Numbered from the stretch's first letter, positions 40,905 to 53,064 are shown. The stretch is DNA of 64,000 nt from Cristatella mucedo (GCA_009760855.2 WPIO01000005.1:6722001-6786000), one strand, 5' to 3'. Program-made: numbers and translations. The notes: generated by a model not told the origin, from the sequence alone.

Positions 40905-41470
40905 TACTTGAATGTCATCTGACCTGTGCAATAAGGCGCTTACAGTGGTAAATTTGGCACCTTGCATTGTCAACCACGAATGTCTCAATTGCCATGTTCC
41001 AATACTCTCACTTACTATTTCTGGCTCTCTATCAAGCAGCGTATTGAAATCAAGGCTGCTTTGCTCACATTTAGGTCTCCTCATTCTCTAGCTCCGGCCT
41101 ACTCATCCGTACTAGTTCACAATCAGGCTAGGCATCGCATTTTTTACTCGGGTCTTTTAGCTGTGCCTCAAAGCAACCACAAGTCCGTTGGAAACCGAGC
41201 CTTTAGTTTTTATGCTCCCAAAGCCGAGAACTTACTCGGCACTGACGTCATGACAGCCCTCAGACTTGACGAGATTTATAAGGAAGCTTGAAAACCAACC
41301 GGCTCTTCACAGTATTTTCTGGTCCGCGTGAATCCCTTTGTGTGCTTGTGCCACTGATGCTAAGCATGCTATCACTAACCAGTTGACAAGCTTACGTTGC
41401 AGAATATGTAAAGCTGCAAGAAAAAGAGTTTTTTGTGAGAAAAAGCTTTCATAGTGCTAGACAAAGTTCT
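40905..41470 (+). mobile_element. Diverged LINE-A 3' end
   Basis: Fragments of the LINE-A C-terminus appear in order: SIKQRIEIKAALLTFRSPHS, then LAPAYSSVLVHNQARH, NHKSVGNRAFSFYAPKAENL. After the coding part, GCAGAATATGTAAAGCTGC and TTTTGTGAGAAAAAGC are a degraded stem-loop. There is no long ATT tail. It is older than the 36580 copy. Confidence 0.75.
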
Positions 41471-41607
41471 CATTACTGCTATTATATTAGAATTGTCAGT
41501 AAGATGCTCTAGCTACCCAACATAGTTCCTCGCCAACCTACGATATTCGATAAGTACTGATCAGCCATGCTCGACATCACATCCCTCTTGGTCGTAGCCA
41601 ACGAAAG

Positions 41608-41691
<84 letters not shown>

Positions 41692-42362
41692 ATGCAGTTC
41701 GGCCTCTAAGTGCTGCTGTCTTCTCTGCTTGTGTCTTAGCCCTGAACAGACGTTTAATTCTTCTTAGAGTGGCAAATAAGTGGATCAGGACCTGACCATG
41801 TTTCATACTTAACAGCAAACACGTGGTTCATCATTATTATAAGCTACTACGCTTTCCTAACTTCTGATCGCAGCTCCGTGTACTTTTAACTGTAAACCAG
41901 TATACTCAAACCGGAGCCAATCAGCGCTAGACTCTCGCCTACCAGCTATCATACTGGACGGAAGTGTAATAGCCCTCGGAGTGGCCATCATTGGAAGTTG
42001 CGACCCCTTGGTCTGTGTAATTTGCGGCCAAGATCGCTGGTGGCTGGGCCTCCAGTAGACTTTTTTTGTAGCTTGGATTCCTATAGGCCAAATGACACCC
42101 GTTCGACAGTGTAAACTGGCAGGGTGAGGCTTTCCAAGGAGGTCTTTGGGCGGGGAGGCGCAGTTGGGTTTTGCAGGCAGGTCTTGGAGTTGGGAGGGGC
42201 TGTCGGAGGAAGAATCGTTGCGGGCGGTGCGAGATGCGGCCCAGCTCGGATCGCAGCGAGAGCTCCGCTTGAGTTCCGCGTAAATACGTAGCTTGCTTGC
42301 CTCTTTGTACGCAGCACTTCAGGCTACTTCGGCTCGGAAATAAGTCTAAACGTGAAGCAGAC
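41471..42362. other. Includes (CT)n at 41609-41689; otherwise unassigned
   Basis: A perfect CT microsatellite of about 80 bp lies at 41609-41689. From 42100 onward the GC content rises toward the Gag fragment. A minus-strand open frame at 41939-42502 overlaps the Gag reading and is treated as its shadow. No LTR boundary was identified. Confidence 0.45.
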
Positions 42363-42822
42363 ATGGCTATTTCGCAATTCGACGGCAGCGATGACCTCGT
42401 TGATCGGCTAAACAAATTGATAGAGCGCCAAAGACGCAGCGCCAAAGACGGCGTCGTTAATTTCTTGCCATTATTTATCACTCCTGGCGCGCGAACTGCC
42501 AAAGAATTCGTCCCGAAAGCAGCGAAAGAAGATTGATTGTCGATAAAAAGGTGTCCTGTCTGCAGCGTTCTCGGCGAATTGTTTGGAGGCTTTCGAGGAG
42601 TTCACCTGAGCGGATGATGAAAGTGTGGATGCGTTTTGGTCGGACTCGAATCGGTTGGTAGGCCTAGTAGTTGGCCACTTTGTTAAGCGCTCCTTCGTTC
42701 CCGGTCTGCCGCAGGTAGCAGAGAGGCTGCAGCTTCAGGCCTCCTGCGAACTCGCGACCGTCGTAGTAAAACCGGAGGACGGGCTAGGTGCCGAATGCGG
42801 CCAGCAGCTGCTTTGTGTCCGG
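42363..42822 (+). pseudogene. Ty3/Gypsy-type Gag fragment, broken
   Basis: An ATG at 42363 opens MAISQFDGSDDLVDRLNKL and continues through VVNFLPLFITPGA. This matches the N-terminus of Gag in CsRn1/Kabuki-type Ty3/Gypsy retrotransposons (ISPF.G..D...WL.KL...FLPLFL.G.A). It stops at 42534. In another frame come SANCLEAFEEF, a stop, then SVDAFWSDSNRLVGLV and FVPGLPQVAERLQ, corresponding to the ES.D.FL..LRRL...F..GLP..V..QL block. At least one frameshift and one stop are present. No zinc knuckle, protease, RT or LTR was recognised nearby. Confidence 0.55.
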
Positions 42823-43700
42823 TACTAGCTAGAGGTTGCTGACCTAAGCACCAATGAGCTACGATGCAGTGGGCTTCCGCTATAAAGCATCGGAGCACGT
42901 GAGTCGTGACTGCTGCTCCAAATCTGCGCTCGAAGACCGTAGAAAGCACCACTAGGACTTGCGTGCTTTTTGCAGTCACGTGATCTTCCGTGGGGCTCCC
43001 CTGCAACACCTGCCTTCGTAGACGGCTCACGCGCCCCACGCGTAGGAGATGACGGCTAGGGATTTTCGAAGTCATCGAGGCGCTGCTTTTTGTCACTCTA
43101 TCAAATTTGTTCAGCCACTCGGCGAATTCCAGTAGAGCCCAGACAGCTGCGCGTTCAGCCTGGACAGCTGGCCACGAAGCTGTCGGCTGCTACCGTGGCC
43201 CCGAAAAACCGATGAGCGCGCGAGCTCCGGCGCGCTGCGGGTTTATTCGGGCGAGCCATGCTCTGTACCTTCGAAGCGCGCGCGCGCGATAGCAGTCAGC
43301 TAGCCGTCACCCTGCGTCTGCCGGGGGTGTGCTCCCAAGCACGGTTCTCCCAATCAGCGCCGCGCCGTCGTCGGAGCCGGCGGCCGTTTAAGGGAGCAGC
43401 TGAGCGAGCGCGCGTAGACTCCTCCGCACGCGCGCTCGGGTAGAGAGCGTGCGGCGGAGTATGGCCGCCGGGGACTGTCGCGCGGGCTGTCGCGCTCTAA
43501 CACTGGCCTTCGCAAGCCGCCTAGCGGTTTACTGGTTCGCGGTCGGCAGTGGAAAGTCGGCCAAGATCTGACGATCGGTTACGACTGCGAACGTCGCTGT
43601 ATCGGTCACATCTCGGAGATTGCAAATAATTGACGTAGCATTCCAACGCCACTTGGGCGAAGGTGCGGCTGCCTCGCTCTCGGCGGGTGAGCTGCGTTGT
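42823..43700. other. GC- and CpG-rich stretch
   Basis: Markedly richer in GC and CpG than the rest of the window, especially 43190-43500, where GCGCGC strings recur. It could be a CpG-rich promoter or GC-rich retrotransposon sequence linked to the adjacent Gag fragment. Open frames on both strands are composition effects. No start of transcription can be assigned. Confidence 0.4.
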
Positions 43701-43790
43701 TTCCCTTTGCAGCAAACGTAAAGCGCCTAGAAAGAGATTGAGTTCTCTGAGGCCGCTTTATGAAGTGCACTATTATTATTATTATCATCC
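43701..43790 (+). mobile_element. LINE-A tail-only insertion
   Basis: CCCTTTGCAGCAAACGTAAA, then GCGCCTAGAAAGAGATTGAG, the GGCCGCTTTATG stem and (ATT)n form a well-preserved LINE-A 3' tail. About 15 bp of adjoining 3' UTR is the only other LINE sequence. It lies in GC-rich DNA. Confidence 0.8.
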
Positions 43791-44689
43791 GCACAGCTGC
43801 TTTTGCTGCATTGAAATTGTCGGCAACCGATGCGTTTTATCCGTTGTCAAGTGGGCTGTATTGCCTGTTCTGCTAGCGCCGCTCGCATCCTGGCGCTGCA
43901 GCAGGATAACCACATTCCCAACAGTGCTTCGTGGCCCGGTGCACTTTGTACGACATCTGGCTAGCGTCGTTTATTAACGAATGCCAAGGAAAGTGGAGGT
44001 GCACGCGTAACGGGTTCCCGGCGGCTCGAGAGCCGCGCGCTCGAACATCATCCTTACTCTCCAAAGAGAGACGGCGGCTTATAAAATAACTAGTGCAGCC
44101 ATTCACCTGCACTTTGGTGGCCATTCCTAGTCGCGGCTGCATCGACGAAAGGTGACATAAGGGCATAGCCGTCAGTGCTCTGCGACATCGCGTACGTTCA
44201 TTACGTGCAAAAACACTCGCATCGCTAATTCCGATCCCAAATCTAATCGGCAGCGAACCGGATTTAAAGGCAGAGATGAGTATCCTGTATATGCCACGGT
44301 TAGCTGATTAGAACCTCTTGGCAGCGCCGTTCAAAAGGGTTGAACGGATTCTTACATGCGTGCATCGTCGATTCTCATAGCTTCTTGTTCATTCAGAGCC
44401 ACTCAGTAAGAGAGACACTCGATGAGTACGCTCTTTTGCTCGAGCTCAACTTGGCCTAGGGAGAACGGAAGCACTCAGTGAGCTATTTACAATGACTGGG
44501 TGATATTACGATAACGCTTGCTGGATAGCTCAGCTGTCCTTGAATGCATCTAAACTTTAGCTAGAGCTGTCCGATATCTACACAGAGCGTATTGCAATTA
44601 ATTGTCTGCGATTGTACCAATCCTCTTCATTTATTCTGCTTCGTGCTCTTCGTTATCATCAGCTGTCTCTGAGTCATTTTAATTCACTA
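43791..44689. other. Unassigned sequence 3' of the hAT remnant
   Basis: GC-rich up to about 44200, then average. No gene recognised. It may include the unrecognised 3' end of the hAT element that follows. Confidence 0.3.
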
Positions 44690-46262
44690 TCAAGGTGACC
44701 AGAGCCAAATTCGACAGTAGTTTGTTTTGATTCAGAAAAAGCAGCGCCTCCATGGTTCTGGGCTGCAAACTATGAAGTTGAGGACGTAACACTCGCTTTG
44801 CCATGGAGAAAAGTCTCTTCACCTCACATGATTTTGGAAGCCAGAAGCGCGTGTTGATGTACTTGCTGTATGCTTTCTTGTCTTCAACACGCTATCGCTT
44901 TAGTGCTCCCTCGGCAAAATACAAGTGGGCGTCATCATCTACAGCTTCTTCTGAGTCCTGAGCTGCAAGTAGCAACAATCGTTCAATAGCACGTTCTTCA
45001 CGAATTTTAAGTGTTCTCCTAGTTTGCTTGTATCTTGACAAAGGCCGTATCCAAATCTTTGCTGTGGATGATATCTACATCGTTGCCAAGATAGTAGTCG
45101 AAGGCAAATTCTGGATACGATTCAATTATCGATTGGAATAAAACATCCAATTCTGTCCACATGTCTCGTCGCAGAAGCGCTATCCGGATAGATTTGAAAT
45201 CGGTCAATGCTTGCTTGCGATCCCGAATATTTCTTCTCTGCCCAGCTGTGAAAATAAGTTCCGTTTTTTCCTCCTCTGCCTCATCAAGATTTGGAAGGAG
45301 TCTTTCGAAGTGCTGAAACTTATGTGGAACGCCTGTCCAGCGGGTGACGTTTGAGCAGGGATGTCATCAAGCCCAATCGACCTGATTGCTTGAGTGTTGA
45401 CAATTTCGACATGAGCTTGCCAATCAATTCCGATTCAGTTGCGAAGAATGTGCTTATGCATGCCTCAACGGCCAAATTAAAACTGTGACTGCGGAATCCT
45501 AAAAGTGGCACACCAAGAAGGTCTGCTGTTGCCTTGTTGGTTGATCAGTTTCCCAAAACACACAGAAAAGAGGGTCTAGAGACAAGTAGTACTGCTCAAG
45601 TGTCGATTTGATGAAATTCGCATGGTTCTTGGCAGTAAAATTTGTTTTGTCAAGGAGAGGTGCGAAGGCCAACAGATGAATTTCAGGATCAGCAGCATGC
45701 TTATTGCCAGGGTAGGCGGTAAATAGACCAACAAAGTGTGTCGAATTCTCAGACTAGCCATCCAACACAAGATCGAAAGTGGTAGCAATAGCGACTTGAC
45801 AGATATCTTGTTTTCCACCGCCTCCACCAGCTTGAACATATATTTCTTGAATGTTTTGACACAGATTGGTTGCATTTTTCGTATTGCTTCGCATGAGCTC
45901 TCTTTCGCAAAAGATCAATTTAAGCTAATCCATGACGATCCATTCCTGCAATTTGAATGCATTGATTGATCGACTATCAAGCATGTACTCCGAGGTGGTC
46001 TGTCCAGATACTGATTTTCCATTTCCCCTTTATGACACCTGCTGTTTCGGATTTGCCGTCTCCATGTGTTTGTTTCGCCAAGTGAAACATTTCTAGATAA
46101 CTCGGGTGCTTCTAATTGACATGGGATATCCGATTCATGTAGCCAAGCTTAATGCTTTATTTGGGAACAGTTCCACAGTTGCACTTCCACTTTTTGGCTT
46201 CAGAACCAACAAGATTCTTGCTAAAGTATAGCTGACAGACCTTTTTGTCAGGTGGGACTGTA
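44690..46262 (-). pseudogene. hAT-family transposase, decayed
   Basis: Minus-strand frames read in order as follows. KKWKCNCG is a BED/TTF-like Cys finger near 46170-46190. INAFKLQEWIVMD lies near 45940-45970. ATTFDLVLDG is followed by an in-frame stop at 45754-45756 and HFVGLF. AFAPLLDKTNF, GFRSHSFNLAVEA and LMSKLSTLKQSGRLG follow. After a frameshift near 45352 it reads NVTRWTGVPHKFQHFERLLP. The C-terminal dimerisation block is YSKYINTRFWLPKSCEVKRL and FSMAKRVL...MEALLFLNQN (44740-44850). This is the classic hAT order, from a family different from the one at 5800-7538. No TIRs were found. Confidence 0.8.
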
Positions 46263-46504
46263 GGACGAGAACTTAAACTTGACATCAAAGTTGTCTACCT
46301 CTGAGACAAAAAATGGGGCCACCACAATTGTACCCGATTGTGCACTTGGACAATTGCGATTGGTTACAAATGATTTCTACGGATATATGCCCGGATATGA
46401 ATTTCGTTGGATCTTTTCAAATGTGAAAAGTCAATTTATGTATTTTTATGTAGTATGTATCACATGACAGAGACGAATAGGTTTGTAACTTCTTACGCAA
46501 CGAA

Positions 46505-46770
46505 AACTACTCTCCTACTGCCGACTATGGCACATCCTTTTCAGCGGTCCTGAGCTGCTACTTCTATGCTACTTCTATGCTACTCACTACCTCAACTGCT
46601 CTCCTGACTCTGCTATGCTTCCCACTTTCTCTTTGTTGCTTGAGACGAAGTCTGTTGGCTACCAAATGCGTACCGAAAGCCGCTTAGGCTGTGAGTTCGC
46701 TATACAAAACTCTCCTGCGTAACACCCACATGGTCTTTATGACTTTGTGGAGTTACAGACGGAGATACAT
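46505..46770 (+). mobile_element. LINE-B 3' end with internal 11-bp duplication
   Basis: Matches 38950-39190 closely (CCTACTGCCGACTATGGCAC to GTGGAGTTACAGACGGAGAT). CTACTTCTATG is duplicated at about 46558-46579, shifting the reading frame relative to the other copies. Confidence 0.85.
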
Positions 46771-47473
46771 TACATTATAATAATACCTTAATATATTACA
46801 ATAAATTTCCAAACATATTGGCATGGTCAACCAATCCCGTACAATATATTGGTATTGTCAAACGAATCAGCACAATATATTTTAGCCAATACATTGCAGT
46901 ATATTGTATCCACAATGTGTTGTTTCGAATCCTCACTGTGTAGAAGCGGGTGGTTAGATTGAGCGGCTGAAGGTCAATAATGTAGCCACCACTAGGCATG
47001 CAAACTACACCACCACTGCACATGCTACTGTAGTTTCTACTGACGGACTTCAGCTCGGATACTGGACATTTTTTTTACTATTCTGTGATAATCCTGCTGG
47101 TTGTGCTTTCGCTGTGTCGTATCTGATATTTGACAACCACCGTTGTCTGCTTGATGAGAAACTGTGTTTTGGTATAAAGGCTCAGCGTATTGAAAATGTG
47201 CTATATCATATGCCTGCTTCTTCTAATAAAATAGAAAGCTACTTATGGATTTCATGCTTGGTTTAAGGCTTGTCCTTGCAGTCTTGCCGACTTGGAGAAG
47301 CTTCCTCCTTTGTGTGCAGGGGTATGTAACAGGCTTTGATTGTAATACCATTAGGATTTCTAATTAGCGAATCATGCACTCTAATCTAAGCATTCCAGCT
47401 AAATTCGAAGGCTTGCCGATGTGACAATACGGCTTTATTTGCATGTTTTTTAGGTGAATGGATTATCCCGTGC
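46771..47473. other. Unassigned sequence
   Basis: The AT-rich start (46771-46900) contains several loosely repeated AATATATTG motifs, a weak local repeat. No gene recognised. Confidence 0.35.
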
Positions 47474-47545
47474 CATATGTGAAGCGCCTGAATAGATATA
47501 AAGTTCTCTTTGGGTGCTGTACAAATGAATTATATTTTTCTCATT
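47474..47545 (+). mobile_element. SINE tail fragment
   Basis: ATATGTGAAGCGCCTGAATA, then AAGTTCTCTTTGGGTGCTGT and ACAAATGAATTATATT match the 3' part of the tRNA-derived SINE (compare 53143-53205). The tRNA-like head is absent. Confidence 0.7.
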
Positions 47546-47599
47546 CTGATTCACAGTAACTTACGTGTCAACGTCGTTTCAAAATTCCGGCAGTAGATG

Positions 47600-50110
47600 T
47601 ATTAAATCCGAGAGATCTGCCTATGCTGGCCATCATACTCAATAGAGTTTCCAGATGAATTTTGATGGAGCCAATGCTAGATTGGCGAACTGCTGAAAGT
47701 AATAAAATTGTAAATTGCAATATTAGCCATCGCAGCCGTATCCATCATCAGCTGCAGTTGCCTAATGCCTTTCTGGCAGCCCAGCCAAAATAGAGTTCGA
47801 ATAATCCAGCTGGGACAAAACCGGGGAGCCTGCTGAATTCTTTTGCTAGCCAGCGTGGTGAAAAATTCCCAGAATCAGAGAAATGGATCGGATTTGATGG
47901 CGAGCTGTGGAGGCAGTCTTCCTAATGACATTTTCAAAATGTATGCATCTTTCAAAGACGACATGTTAACTCCGAGCAAACTGTGACAGTTGCACCTCAA
48001 AATATTCAAAGAGAAACATTTTCTAGTCCAGCAATGCGCTTAGTTTATCCTGAGAGTAGCAGTTCCATTGTGTTATCGTCGTTTAATTTACATAAGTTTG
48101 CCGACATTCAGGATTGAATATCTGCAGGGCAAGCATTCGGTTAATCAGTTACTGCAGCTGATTAAGACTGTTTAAAAGACAAATTCAGCGTGTATCGCTA
48201 GAATAAATGTTCAACGGGCCCAAATCACTTTTCCCAAAGTTTTGTATGAAATGAGAACTACAAAGAACCGAGAACGAATGTTTCTGGGACTTCACAGGTG
48301 ACTTTTCTGTTGGATGAGACCTAGCCTCTTAACGTGACGGATCGAACGCGACCAGAGAAGTATGACTTAAACCACACCAGACCAATCGGTTTTCTCAATT
48401 GTTCAAGTATCTTTTCGTAATCAATAGTGTCAAAGATAGCTGATAGATCCAGCAGGGCTATGGCTGCGACATGCACCGGCATAGGATGTCAATGGTGACT
48501 CAGAGGACAGCAGTTTCAGTTGAGCGGTGTCGCTTAAGACCTGAAATATTTCAGCCAAGGATAACTTTTAAGGTGAGCTGCAAGCTGGCTGCTTAACGAC
48601 AGTTGTTTGAGAAGCTTTGATAAAAAGGAAAAAATAAAATAGGTTCATAGTCAGCGACGGCCCTTGAACTTAATCGAGGCTTTTTAAGTAATATGATCTA
48701 ATAATGTCCGATTTAAAGGACTTGGATACAACTCTGTTGTCCAGAGGAGTATTAAAAATCTCAGTTTTGGCTGGGCTTAGTTTGTCTGGCGGGTAAAATC
48801 ATGGAAGCGATAGTGTGTGGTATACAGGGGTTGAGCTGTTTTACTAGACTTTAGTTACGTAGCCACACCACCGCCAAAAACTCGGGAAATTTCTCGCTGA
48901 AGGTCACACGTTATAAAACAAGAATTGCTTTAGTTTGAGGGGATTATGGAAGAATATGTGCAATCTTTTAGTGAAGAAGACTGAATTCTTGAGGTCTGAA
49001 TATTGATACTAGGGGAGTGGGGCCTTTCAATATTGGCAGATAAATTTTCCACCGTCTTTTAAATCTGGATTGTGTCACACTGGCAGGACTTCATTTTTCT
49101 AGTGAAAAAGAAGCCCAGGCTTTTCTAAGCTTCCGATTATAGACTCGGAGGAAGTCCTTGAAAATTTCTAGTTCATCATCAGACCCAGACTTCTGAAGCT
49201 GAATCTTTTAACGGAACAAAATTTGAATTTATTTTGGTAACTTTAATAAAATCTCTGAGACATGAAAAAATGCACGGTAGCATGCTCTCAAGAGCACTAT
49301 TAAGCTTTATGTTCACTGCATCAGTAAGGATATCGGGGTGTTGGCCATTTTTGCACGCCGATCAAGAAGATTTGGTTCATTAACAGATCTAATAAATTTC
49401 TCAGGATCAAAGCTTTTTTAAGTTGCTTCATTGGACGAACTTGACCTTGCCTTGTATATGCAATCGAACAGGATCAGTAAACCGGATTGAGAAGTGATCC
49501 GAGATGGTCAGCTGGCACACAATTTTGGTGTTGCAGACATCGTTAGTGATAAAAAGATTCGGAATTTCGCGGCCTAAATGAGTGGTATGAAATATGCGTT
49601 TGGCCCAATCGAAGTTCACCAGAAAGTCAAGAAATGGGCCAAGCTGGCTGTTGCTAAGGTTTTCGACGTGTACGTTGAAATTTCCTGCAATCAGTAACGG
49701 CCTATTTCATACTGATATCTTGGTGAAGAACTCAGAAAACCACTCGTTTAATGAGGTTAGACAGCCAGAAGAAGGTCGGTAAATAACCGCTGTGAAAGGC
49801 CTGGTCTAACCTGATTAACCAAATTAACCTGATTGCAACTAATTCAAGCTCTATTCCCTGAAAAACCGCAGGTATTACAGCCAAACAAGCTGCGAACAGA
49901 TATAGCAACCCTGCCGCTCAATTTTTCAGACCACATTTACTGGAAGAATAAGAACTCAGATGTGTGGTCTTCAATACACAGCCACAAGATCATGGCGTCA
50001 TCCACGTCATGGCAGCATGCATCTAACTTCTCTTGGACAGCCAGATTGCGGATAAAACCAGTTTATTTTTTTAATGAGCGGACATTTAATAGCTGACATT
50101 TAACAGGCTC
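47600..50110 (-). mobile_element. LINE-C: endonuclease plus reverse transcriptase, decayed
   Basis: Read right to left, it begins with KCQLLNVRSLKK (about 50066-50105), the usual start of the AP endonuclease domain. It continues with FTAVIYRPSSGC, PLLIAGNFNVHVEN and FHTTHLGREIPNLFITND, then LTISDHFSIRF (49440-49500). A linker follows. The RT has ALLDLSAIFDTIDYEKILEQ and WFKSYFSGRVRSV (48300-48470), then NVGKLM and LLGVNMSSLKDA. Numerous stops are present. It has the L2/CR1 layout but only distant similarity to LINE-A. No tail was identified. Confidence 0.75.
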
Positions 50111-50839
50111 TCTGACGCCTGGGTGTGGCCGACTAGAACTACTGGCGCTGCAGTATTTAGAATTATGGAGATGCAGCAGTGAGCTTAGAATTTTCCGGCT
50201 GGCTGATATTGCATGTCCACGTGGATCGTCCATCTGCCGGCATTTTAATGCTCTCAAGTGAAGTATTCACTTTGTGAGATAGCCGTCGCTTCAAACAAGA
50301 GTCCTCATTGCTTCGCGCGCTACACCATGACTACGGTGCACTTGCAGCACACCGAACCATTTACTATCAGTAGCGTCTTGAAGCCGTGCAGGTGCCACAA
50401 AAACATCGCAAAAAAGTAACTATCTCCGTATTAGCACTGAAGTTGCAAAGTGGGTCGTAAGGCAGAGAGTGCATGCTGCTGGAATGCCATAGCCATCCTG
50501 AAAAAAACTCTTTTAGTTCACAATACGGTGAATTCTACGCCTAACCTTGTGCATTAATTCGTTATATAACAACACTGGCCTGCAAATGAAGAATTTTTTC
50601 AGATGTTTTCCATCTAGCAAATTAATCAAGTAAATTGTGGATGCTCTTTCAGAATGGCTAACTCTTTTTAAACCAGCACTTCAAGATTTTTAACAGCTCG
50701 CATTTTCATTTTACATTAAGTTCACATGCAATGCGTAAAGTTTTTAAAAATTCGTTTAATAACAATATCATCCAGGCTATGTATAATCTAAACCTAAGTC
50801 TTCCTTCATTTAGTAAAATGCTATTAAAATTGCCTATCC
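50111..50839. other. Unassigned sequence
   Basis: It may contain the 5' part of LINE-C up to about 50290. Nothing else is recognised. Confidence 0.3.
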
Positions 50840-51535
50840 CTCGGCTATCGGCTTAGCTCAGCAGCTGGATTGTGGGGCTACAGGCTTTAACATTAATCGG
50901 CCATCGTGTTAACACTCCAGTGGCCTCGATATCTAAGCTCCACTTTACGTATGTCCTGATGAAACGCCTCAGCCTTTTCCTCACTGAATACTCTCTTAAA
51001 TTTTATGGGAACTATTCAAGTTAAGATCTAAGAAAACGTATCTTAACATTCACTCTGCAGCCAAGTGCCTCATAGCCTTGAATCATATTCTCAACGATTC
51101 GCGGGTAGTGAGCAGACTGGTAATTGCCGATAAAGTTCTCTACCATTGACTTCAATCCATTTCAGGCCTGCAACTCTAACCCGGTTATTTGATTTGCAAA
51201 CTGTGTGTCTTTGAACAGTACTAAGATTTGCAAACCAACTTAAGTGTCCGCTTTTATCTTCGATTCTCCAATTTTAAGAGACTCTCTGTTAAGTACTTAC
51301 AGATACTACCGTCTTGGCTCAGAGATTGTACATGGCTTTTCTTGAGTCCAATCTGTATGTCCAAAGAAGGAAATAGCACTTTCTTGCTATCAATAACAGG
51401 AGGCTCTCGGACGCTATCACGCTCTGGCCAGTCTTTCTTTCAGATAATGAAGAGCATCAGCTTAACTATCTCACAGACATAAAAAAGCACGGATACTTTG
51501 TGTAGCCACGTTGAAGTCCAAGCACAAGGGCAGCA
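50840..51535 (-). pseudogene. Second copy of the uncharacterised multicopy family
   Basis: The minus strand reads KVAALVLGLQRGYTKYPCFF (51475-51535). In other frames it continues with VIDSKKVLF-like and IQIGLKK-like segments, ENFIGNYQSAHYPRIVENMI and FSEEKAEAFHQDIRKVELRY (50930-50985), then RGHWSVNTMAD. The order matches the copy at 19915-21050 and covers its second half. Several stops and frameshifts are present. The 5' part is missing and LINE-A sequence starts about 100 bp away. Confidence 0.7.
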
Positions 51536-53064
51536 ACCTTTAACTCACCACAGACCTGCCACTAATATTGACCACTTATATTTCATAGAGGAGAATTTTC
51601 AGGCTTCCGTAAGTCTCTTTCAACTCTAAAATAAAAATATCCAATCGACAAATAATGAAATTTGTTTTCACTATTACGTAAAACTCCCTTAATAATACTG
51701 CTGTAAGTGGCAGATTTGACTGTGAAGCTGATGTGGTTGTCTAATGAAAGGTCATTTTTAACAGGACGCCTAGATTTCGTGCACATTCAACAGAGTATAT
51801 GTTGGCAGAGCCGATTGTGAGCGGTTAACCTTTTCAATTTCTGAGTCACACTTGGTTTGCCCATAGCCACTAAGTTGGTTTTATCATCATTCAATCTAAG
51901 AAAGCTCGCTTCAATTTGCGAATGCCATCAATACATGCTGCAAGGGAATTGAGAAATTCAACGTGTTTGAGGGATGAGAGGGTTCAAAGCAAACGTACAA
52001 CTGAGTTTCTTCTGCACAGAAGTGAAAGCCTAGATTTTTCCTGGCAATCAGATCAGCTAGAGAGAGAGAGAGAGTATAAACAGTGAACAGAACGGGACCA
52101 AGCACAAAGCCCTGAGGTACCCCATATTTCAGAGGTTCCTCCGATAATCTGCGTCCATTCACATCAATACTCTGGAGTCTCCCACTGATATTTTATCTGA
52201 GCCATTGCAATGCAGTACCAGTGCTGCCGAGGCGGTACGAGGTGCGCTCAAAAAGAACTTGGCGATTGTTATTTATCAAAATCTGCCAAAGATCGAACAA
52301 AACAAGCAGAGAGACTCTGCTTAAGTCTCAATTCCTAGTCAGTGCGTTATGCACTTTAAGCAATTCAGACTCTCCTTGTTAAGCTATTAGGTTTAAAACC
52401 TGGCTGCAACTTATTGACTAAGCGAGAAGTTTCAAAATATGAGTTCAGCAGGTCCACCACCAATTTTTCCATTGTCTTTTATAGGAGCGGTAAGAAAGAG
52501 ACTGAGCATAAGTTACTAAAGTTATTTTCGTTTATTTTTGCTGTCTTTAGCAGTGGCTGACTACAGCCTTTATGAAACATGCTCGGATATAACCAGAGTC
52601 TAATGACATATGTATAATGTCAGTTAAGCATAGCTGCAGTAGATCTATGCATCATAGAAGAATAAAAGTGAGAATAGGGTCTAAAGGACTAGTCGTCTTA
52701 GCTGACTAGGATATGAACTTCAGGATGAGGTTGCTTGTGACCTCCTTGAATCAAGACCTTGAGAAGCTACACGGAATTTATGGTCATGATTCCAGAAGGT
52801 ATACTGCCACCCTCGGTGTAGACTACTTGAGCTTGGCTGTCTGGTTGACAAAGAAGTTAGAGAAGCGATCAGCTGCATCATCACACGGTTCACTAGGTAA
52901 GGCGCTAACCTGAGAGTGGTTATGGAGGTGGTTGTTTGCTGACATCAGCAAGTTCGGATTGTGCATCTGTGATTCAACAATTTTTTTATAGATGCTACCT
53001 TTTGCAATTGCTAGGATCGATGGGTATGACCGACAGTAGCCGTCATATGCTTGTCGGGAGGCGA

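Noticed and set aside
41939-42502. 187-codon minus-strand open frame
   Set aside because: It overlaps the + strand Gag-like reading, which has recognisable motifs; the minus reading has none. A GTAGGC donor-like site at its end could not be paired with an in-phase exon.
42683-43443. Open frames on both strands in the CpG-rich region
   Set aside because: High GC suppresses stop codons; no domain, splice pair or codon signature supports a gene.
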